A DNA stretch of 26,978 nt from PWND01 sp964614525 (GCA_964614525.1 CAZTPA010000039.1:1-26978), one strand, 5' to 3'; positions 16,978-25,756 are shown, counted from the first letter of the stretch. Notes: generated by a model not told the origin, from the letters alone. Program-made: numbers and translations.

Positions 16978-17574
16978 TTATAGAATATTTAAAGCATTTC
17001 CGAATTTTTCTTCAAAAACAAATTCACTAAAGTTTTTACGCTCTCTTGGGCTTTTTTCCATCTTTTGAAAATCAGAATCAAGCTTATCCATCGGGCCCAT
17101 ATAACCCAGAGCAAATGCTGCAATAGGCTCAAACCCCTCGGGAATTTCCAATAATTCAATTGCCTTTTCCTTTGAAAAACCACTCATCTGATGCATAAAT
17201 AAACCTTCCTGTGTTGCCTGAAATGTCAAATATGCGGCACTTTGTCCGGTGTCATATTGGTATGTTATGTTGGGTTTATTATTTCTGGAGTTGTTTTTCT
17301 TGCCTATTATCATTCCAAGAACATTCGCAGTTTTTGTCCACTTTTGATTAAAGTCAATAAGTGTGTTATAGATGTTTTCCCATGATTTGCTGCCTTTTCT
17401 ACCTATAACGAATCGCCATGGCTGCTCATTGAAAGCTGAGGGTGACCATCTGGCAGCTTCCAGGATGTTTTTTATTTTTTCATCTTCTACCGTTTTGTCG
17501 GCAAAGGTTCGCGGACTCCACCTTTTTTTTATTAAGGGGTGAATTTCATATTTTGTTACGGCTGGTTTTTCCAT
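16978..17574 (-). CDS. Nitroreductase-family protein (FMN-dependent)
   Basis: Cytoplasmic flavoprotein of 198 residues expected to bind FMN as a dimer and reduce nitro- or quinone-like substrates with NAD(P)H. The KKRWSPRTFADK segment (16-27) supplies the usual FMN-phosphate contacts and AARWSPSAFNEQPWRF (40-55) is the family core motif; a GQSAAYLTFQATQEGL helix (110-125) and an FALGYMG segment near 154-160 are also typical. I start it at the ATG at 17574, which gives the normal family N-terminus; an in-frame TTG at 17664 would overlap the comM end and add 30 atypical residues. It lies 64 bases downstream of comM on the same strand and may be co-transcribed. True substrate unknown; many homologues are annotated only as nitroreductase A-like. 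Confidence 0.88.
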   Translation of the reverse strand: MEKPAVTKYEIHPLIKKRWSPRTFADKTVEDEKIKNILEAARWSPSAFNEQPWRFVIGRKGSKSWENIYNTLIDFNQKWTKTANVLGMIIGKKNNSRNNKPNITYQYDTGQSAAYLTFQATQEGLFMHQMSGFSKEKAIELLEIPEGFEPIAAFALGYMGPMDKLDSDFQKMEKSPRERKNFSEFVFEEKFGNALNIL

Positions 17575-17638
17575 TTTTCTATCATTTATCTTATTAGTAT
17601 ATAAAAATACAACATAAATGTAAATATTTTGTTTGAAA

Positions 17639-19177
17639 CTAACCTGCCCAACTTTCCCTGTCAAGGCTCCTGTAATGTATCGCCTCTGCTAAATGTTCCG
17701 GCTTGATATCTTCGCTGTTTTCAATATCAGCTATTGTGCGTGATACTTTTATGATTCTGTCATATGCCCTGGCAGAAAGATCAAGTTTTTCCATTGCAGT
17801 TTTTAACAGTAAACTTCCTGCGCTATCAATTACACAGACTTCTCTGAGTTTTTTAGCGGACATTTGAGCATTGCAATAAATTCCGTTTGAATCTTTAAAT
17901 CTTTTTTCCTGAATTGCTCTTGCTGCAATTACCCTGTTTCTTATTGCTTCACTGTTCTCGCCATTATGCTCTGCATTAAGCTCTTTGAACGGAACCGGTG
18001 TTACCTCTATGTGGATGTCAATTCTGTCAAGCAGTGGCCCTGATATACGATTCAGATATTTCTGAACTATTCCCGGTGCACATACACATTTTTTTTCAGG
18101 ATGATTATAGTATCCGCATGGACAGGGATTCATTGAAGATACAAGCATAAAACTTGCCGGATATTCTATTGAAAATTTAGCGCGGCTAACTGTAATAACT
18201 CTTTCCTCCAAAGGTTGTCGCAATACTTCCAGCACTGTTCTTTTGAATTCAGGCAACTCATCCAAAAATAAAACGCCGTTATGCGCCAAAGAAATTTCTC
18301 CCGGTTGCGGATATGAGCCACCTCCAACTAGGGCCACATCGCTGATTGTATGATGAGGAGCTCGAAATGGCCTAACAGGCAATAATGATGTGTTTCCCTC
18401 CAATTTGCCTGCAACACTGTGGATTTTAGTTGTTTCAAGAGCCTCATTTAATGTAGGAGGAGGGATTATCCCCGGCAATCTCTTGGCCAGCATGGTTTTG
18501 CCTGAGCCGGGAGGACCTATCATTATTAAGTTATGACCACCGGCAGCTGCTACTTCAAATGCTCGTTTTATATTTTCCTGGCCTTTTACTTCAGAAAAAT
18601 CAAACTCATAATCATTAAGGCGAGAATAGAACTCTTCCCTGGTATTTACTACAACCCTTTCTAAAGAATCCTCTCCATTAAAAAAGTCTATAACCTGTTT
18701 TATATTTTCTGCCCCGTAAACCTCAAGCTCATCAACTACTGCTGCCTCACGGGCATTGGATTCGGGAAGAATTAAACCTTTAAATCCTTCTTTTCTTGCT
18801 TTTATTGCTATTGGTAATGCTCCTTTAATAGGCTTTAAGCTCCCGTCAAGTGACAATTCTCCCATTATAATGAACTTTTCAATAATTGTGCTTTCTACTT
18901 GTTTGCTTGCAGCTAAAATTCCCATGGCAATTGTCAAATCATAAGAAGATCCTTCTTTTCGGATGTCTGCAGGAGCCATGTTAACAACAATGCGCTTGCC
19001 GGGAATCTTGTGTCCGTTGTGTTTCAGTGCAGCATCTATCCTGTGATGACTTTCTTTTACAGCACTATCCGGTAAACCTACCATGAAGAAATTTACTCCT
19101 TTGGCAACATCAACTTCAATTGTTATGGTGGTTGCAGATATTCCATGTACTGCACTTCCATATGTTTTGGTTAGCAT
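17639..19177 (-). CDS. comM: YifB/ComM family Mg-chelatase-like AAA+ ATPase
   Basis: AAA+ protein of 512 residues; ComM homologues are hexameric helicases that promote branch migration during natural transformation. Domain order is complete: an N-terminal Lon-protease-like fold (about 1-170), the Mg-chelatase AAA+ core with Walker A GPPGSGKT (221-228), a Walker B FLDELPEF, and a C-terminal lid domain. A cysteine cluster follows SSMNPCPCGYY and continues with KKCVCAPG, typical of the zinc-binding insert of the family. The ATG at 19177 starts MLTKTYGSAVHGI, the family N-terminus. A well-spaced promoter candidate lies upstream at 19212-19241. Whether this organism is transformable cannot be judged here, since comM is widespread in Bacteroidota. 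Confidence 0.95.
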   Translation of the reverse strand: MLTKTYGSAVHGISATTITIEVDVAKGVNFFMVGLPDSAVKESHHRIDAALKHNGHKIPGKRIVVNMAPADIRKEGSSYDLTIAMGILAASKQVESTIIEKFIIMGELSLDGSLKPIKGALPIAIKARKEGFKGLILPESNAREAAVVDELEVYGAENIKQVIDFFNGEDSLERVVVNTREEFYSRLNDYEFDFSEVKGQENIKRAFEVAAAGGHNLIMIGPPGSGKTMLAKRLPGIIPPPTLNEALETTKIHSVAGKLEGNTSLLPVRPFRAPHHTISDVALVGGGSYPQPGEISLAHNGVLFLDELPEFKRTVLEVLRQPLEERVITVSRAKFSIEYPASFMLVSSMNPCPCGYYNHPEKKCVCAPGIVQKYLNRISGPLLDRIDIHIEVTPVPFKELNAEHNGENSEAIRNRVIAARAIQEKRFKDSNGIYCNAQMSAKKLREVCVIDSAGSLLLKTAMEKLDLSARAYDRIIKVSRTIADIENSEDIKPEHLAEAIHYRSLDRESWAG

Positions 19178-19211
19178 GTCTTAAATAGTTTGCAATTAGT
19201 TGTTAAAAATG

Positions 19212-19241
19212 CGAATTTAATATATTTTTATCAATCGCAAA
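19212..19241 (-). promoter_or_regulatory. Promoter candidate for comM
   Basis: On the minus strand TTTG (19241-19238) is followed after 18 bases by TAAATTCG (19219-19212), which matches the Bacteroidota -33/-7 pattern with one mismatch in the -7 box. The -7 box ends 34 bases before the comM ATG. Confidence 0.45.
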
Positions 19242-19250
19242 CATTAAACG

Positions 19251-19282
19251 CAAATAAATTGTTTTAAAACAATAATTATTTG
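19251..19282. promoter_or_regulatory. Extended dyad next to the comM promoter
   Basis: ATTGTTTTAAAACAAT (19258-19273) is a perfect 16-base palindrome, flanked by CAAATAA (19251-19257) and its complement TTATTTG (19276-19282), so 15 base pairs with a two-base offset. It abuts the -33 element of the comM promoter, as an operator might. Function is inference. Confidence 0.35.
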
Positions 19283-19290
19283 ATATTAAT

Positions 19291-19326
19291 GAAGGTTAAG
19301 GATAAGAATGAGAATGAGGTTGAGAA
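19291..19326 (+). repeat. Short purine-rich degenerate repeat tract
   Basis: A G/A-rich run between the dyad and the ridA terminator, built of GGTTAAG-, GAATGA- and GGTTGAGA-like units, including a perfect tandem GAATGA pair at 19306-19317. It is not coding in any convincing way. Confidence 0.4.
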
Positions 19327-19334
19327 TATTAGCT

Positions 19335-19369
19335 TAAAAAAAGCTCAATAACTAATAAGCCATTGAGCT
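19335..19369 (-). terminator. Intrinsic terminator of the ridA gene
   Basis: On the minus strand AGCTCAAT (19369-19362) pairs with ATTGAGCT (19349-19342), a 12-base loop between, and is followed by seven T (19341-19335). It lies 38 bases past the ridA stop and separates ridA from comM. Confidence 0.75.
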
Positions 19370-19406
19370 GAATATTATTATAATAAATTTTGGATGCAGA
19401 ATGTAA

Positions 19407-19784
19407 TTAAATTGCAGCGATACAACTAATTTCAATATCAACACCAAGTGGAAGTCCGGCTACTTCTATCGTTTCCCGTGCAGGAAAATCATCAGTAAAA
19501 TAGCTGCCATAAACTTCATTTATGGTTGGAAAATTTTTCATGCTTGTGATGAAAATACTGCATTTAATAATATTTGATAAATCCATCCCTGCCTCTTTCA
19601 AAATTTCTTTAATGTTTTCCATCACCTGCTTAGTTTGTGCAGCAATGTCATTTTTTGCAATTTCTCCATTTGCAGGATTTACAGGTATTTGACCTGAGAC
19701 GAAAAGCATATTATTTGTCATAATAGCCTGATTGTACGGACCTATAGGAGCAGGCGCTTTGGGTGTGTTTATTATTTTTTTCAT
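19407..19784 (-). CDS. ridA: RidA family reactive intermediate deaminase
   Basis: Cytoplasmic trimeric enzyme that hydrolyses enamine/imine intermediates, such as 2-aminoacrylate, released by PLP-dependent enzymes. At 125 residues it has the whole Rid fold: APAPIGPYNQAI near the start, VSGQIPVNPANGEI (about 29-42), and the C-terminal block PARETIEVAGLPLG, whose arginine is the catalytic anion-binding residue of active Rid proteins, then VDIEISCIAAI with the final glutamate. Presence of the arginine argues for an active RidA rather than an inactive paralogue. It is a single gene with its own terminator at 19335-19369, divergent from the pabA-like gene. Its role fits the nearby PLP-related genes (alr, pdxA), but RidA is a general housekeeping protein. 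Confidence 0.93.
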   Translation of the reverse strand: MKKIINTPKAPAPIGPYNQAIMTNNMLFVSGQIPVNPANGEIAKNDIAAQTKQVMENIKEILKEAGMDLSNIIKCSIFITSMKNFPTINEVYGSYFTDDFPARETIEVAGLPLGVDIEISCIAAI

Positions 19785-19870
19785 AAGTTTATTGTTTTAT
19801 TTTTTTATAAAAATATTAAATCTAATTTATGTTTAATGAATAGGAGTATAATAAGATTAATTTTTCGTAT

Positions 19871-19878
19871 TATATTTG
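19871..19878 (+). promoter_or_regulatory. Bacteroidota -7 box for the pabA-like gene
   Basis: TATATTTG is an exact TAnnTTTG match 33 bases before the ATG at 19911, in the gap divergent from ridA. No good -33 element is evident. Confidence 0.5.
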
Positions 19879-19910
19879 AACAAAATAAATAGCTTTCAAT
19901 ATACAAAACA

Positions 19911-20495
19911 ATGAATATCTTAATTATAGACAATTACGATTCATTTACTTATAATTTATATCATCTTATTGAAGCTGTTATGCCAACGGAATACGCTTTA
20001 AAGGTAAAAAGAAACGATGAGATAAGCATTAATGAAATTAAAAAATTTGATAAAATTGTATTAAGTCCCGGTCCGGGATTACCCCAAAGCGCCGGTATTA
20101 CTAAAGATGTTATTCAGACTTATTCTACATCTAAAAGTTTCTTTGGAGTTTGTCTTGGTCATCAGGCTATAGCTGAGGTTTTTGGAGCAAAATTGATTAA
20201 CCTGAATGAGGTACTTCATGGCGTTGCTATTGAAACTTATACTACAGAGAATCATGATCTGATTTTTAATTCCTGCCCTCCTAAGTTTGAAACAGCACGT
20301 TATCACTCATGGGTTGTGGATGATTCAGATTTTCCCGATTGTCTTGAAGTTACTGCACGTGATAAGCTCGGTTATATTATGGCTTTAAAGCATCGCAATC
20401 TGGATCTGAGAGGTGTGCAGTTTCATCCTGAAAGCATTTTAACTCCCTGCGGCAGGAAAATGCTTGAAAACTGGATTTTAGCTCCTACTCCCTGA
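19911..20495 (+). CDS. pabA: Glutamine amidotransferase subunit of aminodeoxychorismate or anthranilate synthase
   Basis: Class I glutamine amidotransferase that supplies ammonia to a chorismate-using partner (PabB or TrpE). The first residues MNILIIDNYDSFTYNLYHLI are the family N-terminus, SPGPGLP (52-58) forms the oxyanion region, and the catalytic triad is C81 (GVCLGHQ), H172 and E174 (QFHPES). Length of 194 residues is normal. Because no trp genes are nearby and it stands alone, a folate role (PabA) is more likely than tryptophan synthesis, but the two cannot be separated by sequence and many bacteria use one subunit for both. Its own promoter candidate is at 19871-19878. The last 11 bases overlap the end of the convergent murF-alr gene. 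Confidence 0.88.
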   Translation: MNILIIDNYDSFTYNLYHLIEAVMPTEYALKVKRNDEISINEIKKFDKIVLSPGPGLPQSAGITKDVIQTYSTSKSFFGVCLGHQAIAEVFGAKLINLNEVLHGVAIETYTTENHDLIFNSCPPKFETARYHSWVVDDSDFPDCLEVTARDKLGYIMALKHRNLDLRGVQFHPESILTPCGRKMLENWILAPTP

Positions 20496-22989
20496 AATAA
20501 ATTCTTTTTACCCTGTGGGAAATAGAAGTCAGAACCTCATAGGGTATTGTATCAAGTTCTTCGGCAAGCTTACTGACAGGTATATCTTCACTGAAAACAA
20601 TTACCTCATCTCCTTCATTTGCTGTAATACCCGTGATATCAAGCATGCACATATCCATACAGATATTTCCGATAGTTTTTACGAGTTTACCATTTAGCAT
20701 TAAAGATCCTTTGCCATTTCCCAGTTTTCTGCTTAAGCCATCTGCGTAGCCTACAGGTACAATTGCAATTTGCAGGTTTTTGTCAGTCATAGCGGCTCTG
20801 CCATAACCGATACTTTCTCCTGCAGGGATTTCTTTTATTTGTGATATAACAGATTTGAAAGAACTTACATTTTTTAAAAGCTTATTAACATTTTCATTGG
20901 GATCAATTCCATATAAGCCGATACCCAATCTTACCATCTTGTAATGAGCTTCAGGAAAACGACTAATAGCAGATGAATTACAAATATGCTTTATTACAGG
21001 ATAAGCAATTTGTGATTCTATTTTGTTTGATATAGAGTCAAAAATCTGAATCTGCTTGTGGGTAAATTCATCATTTTCAGGCATGTCACTTGCTGCTAAA
21101 TGTGAAAATACAGACGATATTTTGATGTGTGGGTTGCTTTTTATTAATGTCAGAAGTTCGTCTATTTCATTATTCATAAACCCTAATCTGTGCATTCCCG
21201 TGTCAATTTTCAGATGAACCGGAAAAGGATTATTTTCGGAAATGCCGGGAAAGAGTTTTGCGCTTTTTGCAATTCTTTTAAATAAATTGATACTATATAT
21301 TTCCGGTTGCAGATTATAATGATGTAAAATATCAAGACTTTGAATTTCAGGATTCATTACTACTATCGGCAGTGAAATTCCATGCATTCTAAGGTCTTTG
21401 CCCTCATCAGCATATGCAACTGCAAGGTAATTGCAATTCTGTTTAGATAAAACAGATGCTATTTCATAACTGCCACTGCCATATGAAAATGCTTTTACCA
21501 TAGCCATAATCATGGTTTGTGGTTTCAACATTGATTTATATACCTTGTAGTTATGAATTAATGCATCAAGATTAATTTCAAGAATTGTTTGATGGTCTTT
21601 TTGCTGCAGTAAGTTGCTTATTCTCTCAAACCCAAAAGGTCTGGCACCTTTAATAAGTATTGCTTCATTATAAAGATTTGAGAAGTCGAATTCCTTAAGA
21701 AAAGTTTCAGTATCTGAGAAAAACTCACATTCAATATTAGTAAATTGTGAGGATTGACGGCTTATTGCTTTTCCAATTCCTGTAAGATGATTAATATTTT
21801 TTGCATTTACTAATGTAGAAACTTCTTTGTATAATTTTTCTTCCTTTATGCCTGTTTGAAGAATATCTGAGAGAATTAATCTTGTTTTTTGATTTTGCAC
21901 TTGTTCCGATAAAAAATCCAATGCTATTGAAAGGGAGTGTAAATCAGAATTATACGTGTCATTAATTATGCTGCATTTATTTATTCCTTGTCTCAATTCC
22001 ATCCTCATTGCCACCGGCTGCAAAAGCTTTATTTGCTTCTCTAAGCGATCATATTCAACGCCTATTTGACACAGAAAAGCAATGCAATGTAAAATATTTT
22101 CTATTGATATCGCATCAGTGAAGGGAATGACAAAAGGTAATGATTTTCCGGCATGAATAAACTCAATAAATGTTTGTTTTTCCGACTTTTTAATCTCTTT
22201 AAGGCCGGAAGGGAAAGCTGTCTCTTTTGACCATGGACATAATTCGACATTAGGATTATCCTTGCTCCACAAGTCAATCTCCTTATGCAATATTTCATAA
22301 TCTGCACAGTATATTAGCTTTTTAACTCCTTTGAAAAGCTTTAATTTTTCCCTGATTTTTTCTCCGGTGTTTTTAAATCCTTCATCATGTGCCGGTCCTA
22401 TATTTGTAAAAATGCCATAGTCCGGAGTAAGAATATTATGAAGTTTCTCCATTTCACCTACAGTAGATATTCCGGCTTCAAAAATACCCATATCAAACTC
22501 GCTGTCCATTTGCCAAACGGATAAAGGAACACCAATTTGTGAATTATAGCTTTTAGGACTTCTTACAATTTTCATTTTATCATTAAGCAGTTGAAACAAC
22601 CACTCCTTAACAATGGTTTTCCCATTACTGCCTGTAATTGCAAGAACAGGAACTTTGTATTTTCTGCGGTGATATGCAGCCAGCTTCTGTAATGCACTTA
22701 AAGTATCCTCAACCTTTATAAAGACCGCTTTCTCATATTTAGAGCTGTAATTGTCAGGAAGTTGAGAAACAACAAATACATTAACGCCTTTTTTGTATAA
22801 ATCTGAAATGTAATTATGGCCGTTATTATTAGAAGTTTCAAGGGCAAAGAATATGCTCGATTCCGGAACAACCAGCATACGACTATCGATCAGCAGGTGT
22901 TTTATAAGCCTGTCTTTTTTATTGCCAAAAACTTCTCCGGCAATAACTTCGATGATTTCTCCTGAAAAGCATCCGGAAAAATATGTCAT
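20485..22989 (-). CDS. Bifunctional MurF (UDP-MurNAc-tripeptide:D-Ala-D-Ala ligase) and alanine racemase
   Basis: 834-residue fusion of two peptidoglycan enzymes. Residues 1-460 are a Mur ligase: an N-terminal UDP-substrate domain, the ATP loop TGSNGKT (119-125), and a C-terminal domain. Residues 466-834 are a fold-type III alanine racemase: PLP lysine K499 in MAMVKAFSYGSG, the HRLGF arginine R601, the second catalytic tyrosine Y729 in GYGRA, and the C-terminal barrel ending in a VKRIYF strand. The racemase makes D-alanine, which is joined by Ddl and then added by MurF, so the fusion physically links first and last D-Ala steps. The fusion is common in Bacteroidota. It starts 24 bases after pdxA, which makes a PLP precursor, so the two probably form an operon. 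ATG at 22989 fits the family N-terminus. Confidence 0.95.
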   Translation of the reverse strand: MTYFSGCFSGEIIEVIAGEVFGNKKDRLIKHLLIDSRMLVVPESSIFFALETSNNNGHNYISDLYKKGVNVFVVSQLPDNYSSKYEKAVFIKVEDTLSALQKLAAYHRRKYKVPVLAITGSNGKTIVKEWLFQLLNDKMKIVRSPKSYNSQIGVPLSVWQMDSEFDMGIFEAGISTVGEMEKLHNILTPDYGIFTNIGPAHDEGFKNTGEKIREKLKLFKGVKKLIYCADYEILHKEIDLWSKDNPNVELCPWSKETAFPSGLKEIKKSEKQTFIEFIHAGKSLPFVIPFTDAISIENILHCIAFLCQIGVEYDRLEKQIKLLQPVAMRMELRQGINKCSIINDTYNSDLHSLSIALDFLSEQVQNQKTRLILSDILQTGIKEEKLYKEVSTLVNAKNINHLTGIGKAISRQSSQFTNIECEFFSDTETFLKEFDFSNLYNEAILIKGARPFGFERISNLLQQKDHQTILEINLDALIHNYKVYKSMLKPQTMIMAMVKAFSYGSGSYEIASVLSKQNCNYLAVAYADEGKDLRMHGISLPIVVMNPEIQSLDILHHYNLQPEIYSINLFKRIAKSAKLFPGISENNPFPVHLKIDTGMHRLGFMNNEIDELLTLIKSNPHIKISSVFSHLAASDMPENDEFTHKQIQIFDSISNKIESQIAYPVIKHICNSSAISRFPEAHYKMVRLGIGLYGIDPNENVNKLLKNVSSFKSVISQIKEIPAGESIGYGRAAMTDKNLQIAIVPVGYADGLSRKLGNGKGSLMLNGKLVKTIGNICMDMCMLDITGITANEGDEVIVFSEDIPVSKLAEELDTIPYEVLTSISHRVKRIYFRE

Positions 22990-23013
22990 CTGAATTATTT
23001 TTATTTATACTAA

Positions 23014-24156
23014 TTAGTCGGCTAAATCCTTAAGATCATCAGGATCTGATTTTTCCGGATTATTATCATATTTTGATGATGGCTTAAGCGGGTTTTCATT
23101 GATTTCCTGATATATTTTTCTGTTTTTGACAATATCAATTGCCAAATATACGGCTTCTCTAAAAGCGTCAGGTGATGCCATATTTTTGCCTGCAATTTCA
23201 TAAGCTGTTCCATGTGCAGGAGAAGTTCTTACAATCGGCAGCCCCGCTGTGAAGTTCACTCCGCTTTTAAAAGATAATGCTTTAAAAGGAATTAAACCTT
23301 GATCATGATACATGGTAAGAATTCCCTCAAACTCCCTGAAAGTGGAAGAACCGAAGAAACCATCGGCAGGATAGGGGCCAAAGGCAAGAATTCCTTCATC
23401 AAAAGCTTTCTTAATTGCAGGAATAATTACTTTTTCTTCCTCAATTCCAATAACACCTTTGTCGCCGGCGTGCGGATTTAAACCCAATACGGCAATCTTT
23501 GGACGTGAGATGCCAAAATCTTGTTTTAATGATTGATTTAGTATTCTTATCTTTTTTAGAATTAATTCTTCCGAAATCATTGATGGAACATCTCTTAGGG
23601 CAACATGACCTGTGATTACTCCAATACGAATATCATTGCTAACCATTAACATAAGAGGTTCTTTGCCACCAAATCTTTGTGCGAAATACTCAGTATGCCC
23701 GGGAAAAGAGAAGTCTTTACTCTGTATGTTTTGTTTATTGATGGGAGCTGTAACTATAGCTTCAATATTTCCGTTTTTCAAATCTTCCGTTGCTGCCTCT
23801 AAAGCCAGAAATGCAACTTCTCCACCAATGTCAGTGCATTGGCCAAGGTCAATCTTAATTTCCTGAGAATAAATGTTGCATAAATTTGGTTTGTTATCCT
23901 TTGCATGTTCGGCGTTCTTAATGATATTAAAACTAAAATCGCTTTCATTCAAGGTCTTTCTATGGTATGATGCAACTTTTGAAGAACCATAAACTATAGG
24001 TGTGAAAAAATCCATTACCCTGATATCAGATAAGGTTTTGATAATTATCTCATAACCAATACCATTAACATCTCCATGAGTTATTCCTATTCTTGTTGAG
24101 TTTTTTTCGTTATGCTGAGAATCATCATTCGTAAATTCTTCTTCGAATTCTGCCAT
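23014..24156 (-). CDS. pdxA: 4-hydroxythreonine-4-phosphate dehydrogenase
   Basis: NAD-dependent oxidation of 4-phosphohydroxy-L-threonine in the DXP-dependent PLP route; a cytoplasmic dimer with a divalent metal. The three metal ligands of E. coli PdxA (H166, H211, H266) align with H184 (TGHVALRD), H229 (NPHAGD) and H284 (YHDQGL) at a constant offset of 18, so the site is intact. Other signatures are ITHGDVNGIG (25-34) and FPGHTEYFA (151-159). At 380 residues it is longer than the enterobacterial enzyme because of an acidic N-terminal extension of about 20 residues and a charged C-terminal tail rich in D, K and P. A -7 box lies upstream (24209-24216), and the murF-alr gene follows after 24 bases. 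Confidence 0.95.
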   Translation of the reverse strand: MAEFEEEFTNDDSQHNEKNSTRIGITHGDVNGIGYEIIIKTLSDIRVMDFFTPIVYGSSKVASYHRKTLNESDFSFNIIKNAEHAKDNKPNLCNIYSQEIKIDLGQCTDIGGEVAFLALEAATEDLKNGNIEAIVTAPINKQNIQSKDFSFPGHTEYFAQRFGGKEPLMLMVSNDIRIGVITGHVALRDVPSMISEELILKKIRILNQSLKQDFGISRPKIAVLGLNPHAGDKGVIGIEEEKVIIPAIKKAFDEGILAFGPYPADGFFGSSTFREFEGILTMYHDQGLIPFKALSFKSGVNFTAGLPIVRTSPAHGTAYEIAGKNMASPDAFREAVYLAIDIVKNRKIYQEINENPLKPSSKYDNNPEKSDPDDLKDLAD

Positions 24157-24208
24157 TGTATGCTTATTTATATAATTGTGAAAATAATTCTAATCGTTAT
24201 ATATTAGA

Positions 24209-24216
24209 CAAATTTA
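24209..24216 (-). promoter_or_regulatory. Bacteroidota -7 box for the pdxA-murF/alr operon
   Basis: On the minus strand TAAATTTG exactly matches TAnnTTTG, 52 bases before the pdxA ATG. The -33 position falls inside the end of the upstream aminopeptidase gene. Confidence 0.5.
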
Positions 24217-24234
24217 GTTGAAAAAGAGCAAAAT

Positions 24235-25689
24235 TTAATCCTTAGTATTGATTTTATGTTTTAAAAAATCATATAATAGTCTAACACCCACTCCGGAACC
24301 TCCTTGGCTAATGTATTTTTCGTTTTTATCCATAAATCCCATTCCGGCTATATCTAAATGTATCCAAGGGTAAGAAATGAAATTTTTTAAGAAGCATCCG
24401 GCAGTAATAGCTCCGGCTTCTCTGCCGTTACCTATGTTTTTTATATCAGCAATATTTGATTCTATTTCTTTATCATATTCCTTCCACATAGGGAATTCCA
24501 CAATTCTTTCATAAACATTATAACCCGATTTTACCAGACTTTCCATCTGTTTGCTGCTGTTATCATGCATTCCGACAATACCATATTTGCCTATAGCCAT
24601 AGATGCTGAGCCGGTTAAGGTTGCAATGTCGATTACTAACTCAGGTTTGAATTTTTCTGCATAACATAATGCATCAGCCAGTATTAGCCTGCCTTCAGCA
24701 TCGGTGTTTAAAACCTCAACTGTTTTGCCATTCATCATACTTATTATATCTCCCGGAGCAATAGCGTCATTTATAATCATATTGTCGGTTGCCGGAAGCA
24801 AACCTATTACATGAACATTTAAATTATTTAATGCAATTGCCCTGATTGCAGAAAAAACTGCGGCAGCTCCTGCCATATCACTTTTCATTGCCTCCATTGC
24901 ATTAGGTGGCTTTAAACTTAATCCACCGCTGTCGAACATAACGCCTTTTCCTACCAAAACATATGGTTTGGTATTTATAGCGCCTTTAGGCTTCCATTCC
25001 AAAACTGTAAAGCTTGGCTCATTTTTGCTCCCTTGGTTTACAGCCAATAAGCCATTCATCTTAAGTGTTCTAATTCGGGTTTCCTCAAAAGTTTCTGTTT
25101 TTATTTTCGCTTTGGAACTTTCTTCTTTTACAATTTCGGCAAATTTTGCTGCCGTTAGAGAAGAACCGGGTTCATTTACCAAATCTCGGCATAAGAATAC
25201 TGATTCTGAAAGGTTTATCACTTCAGTTAAATCTGCCGGACTTACATCCTTATGCAAACAATTTATTTTTGAAATAAAGTGTTGTTTGTTTTTCTTGTCT
25301 TTGTATTTGCCAAAGCTATATGATGACAGTAAAATGCCTTCTATAAAAGCCAAAACATACTGCTTTTTTATACTTTCAGCTATTATATTTATCTCATTTT
25401 CTTTTTTTCCCTTTAAAAAAGTATAAAGCTTATAGCCTTGATTTCTGTATAATTCTTTAATTGCGTATTCTTCCTCTTTTGTCTTTTCAGGGATTGCACA
25501 TACAATTATCCAATAATCATATCTGTTAAATTTGAAAATTTCAGCTTCGTCTTTGGGATACTTTTTTTCAAGATATTGAAGTTCCTCTTTTTCGAGTTTT
25601 AATTGTTTTAGTTCTTTTTGAGAATTAATAAGAAAAGCAATGTTTTGCTTTGGCTCTATTTGTTTAATTTTGTGAAGTTTAGTAATCAT
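24235..25689 (-). CDS. M17 leucyl aminopeptidase family protein
   Basis: Cytosolic dizinc aminopeptidase of 484 residues that releases N-terminal amino acids from peptides. The C-terminal catalytic domain is complete. The metal and catalytic residues of E. coli PepA (K270, D275, K282, D293, D352, E354, R356) correspond at one constant offset to K248, D253, K260, D271, D330, E332 and R334 here, in GKGVMFDSGGLSLKP, KSDMAGAAA and NTDAEGRLILADAL. The N-terminal domain (about 1-150) is lysine/glutamate rich and diverged, as usual in the family. I start it at the ATG at 25689; an in-frame TTG at 25716 would add nine residues but overlaps the best -7 box. It is divergent from mqnC with 67 bases between the two ATG codons. 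Confidence 0.93.
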   Translation of the reverse strand: MITKLHKIKQIEPKQNIAFLINSQKELKQLKLEKEELQYLEKKYPKDEAEIFKFNRYDYWIIVCAIPEKTKEEEYAIKELYRNQGYKLYTFLKGKKENEINIIAESIKKQYVLAFIEGILLSSYSFGKYKDKKNKQHFISKINCLHKDVSPADLTEVINLSESVFLCRDLVNEPGSSLTAAKFAEIVKEESSKAKIKTETFEETRIRTLKMNGLLAVNQGSKNEPSFTVLEWKPKGAINTKPYVLVGKGVMFDSGGLSLKPPNAMEAMKSDMAGAAAVFSAIRAIALNNLNVHVIGLLPATDNMIINDAIAPGDIISMMNGKTVEVLNTDAEGRLILADALCYAEKFKPELVIDIATLTGSASMAIGKYGIVGMHDNSSKQMESLVKSGYNVYERIVEFPMWKEYDKEIESNIADIKNIGNGREAGAITAGCFLKNFISYPWIHLDIAGMGFMDKNEKYISQGGSGVGVRLLYDFLKHKINTKD

Positions 25690-25704
25690 AGGTTTTGTTT
25701 TTTG

Positions 25705-25712
25705 CAAATTTA
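25705..25712 (-). promoter_or_regulatory. Bacteroidota -7 box for the aminopeptidase gene
   Basis: On the minus strand TAAATTTG exactly matches TAnnTTTG, 15 bases before the ATG at 25689, with a TTTT about 22 bases further upstream as a possible -33 element. This supports the ATG rather than the upstream TTG as the start. Confidence 0.5.
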
Positions 25713-25756
25713 GCAATAATAAGTAGTTGTATGTAAAAGCTTTTTAGCAAATTCAA

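Noticed and set aside
17575..17664. N-terminal extension of the nitroreductase from a TTG overlapping the comM end
   Set aside because: The added 30 residues are atypical for the family; the ATG at 17574 gives the standard N-terminus.
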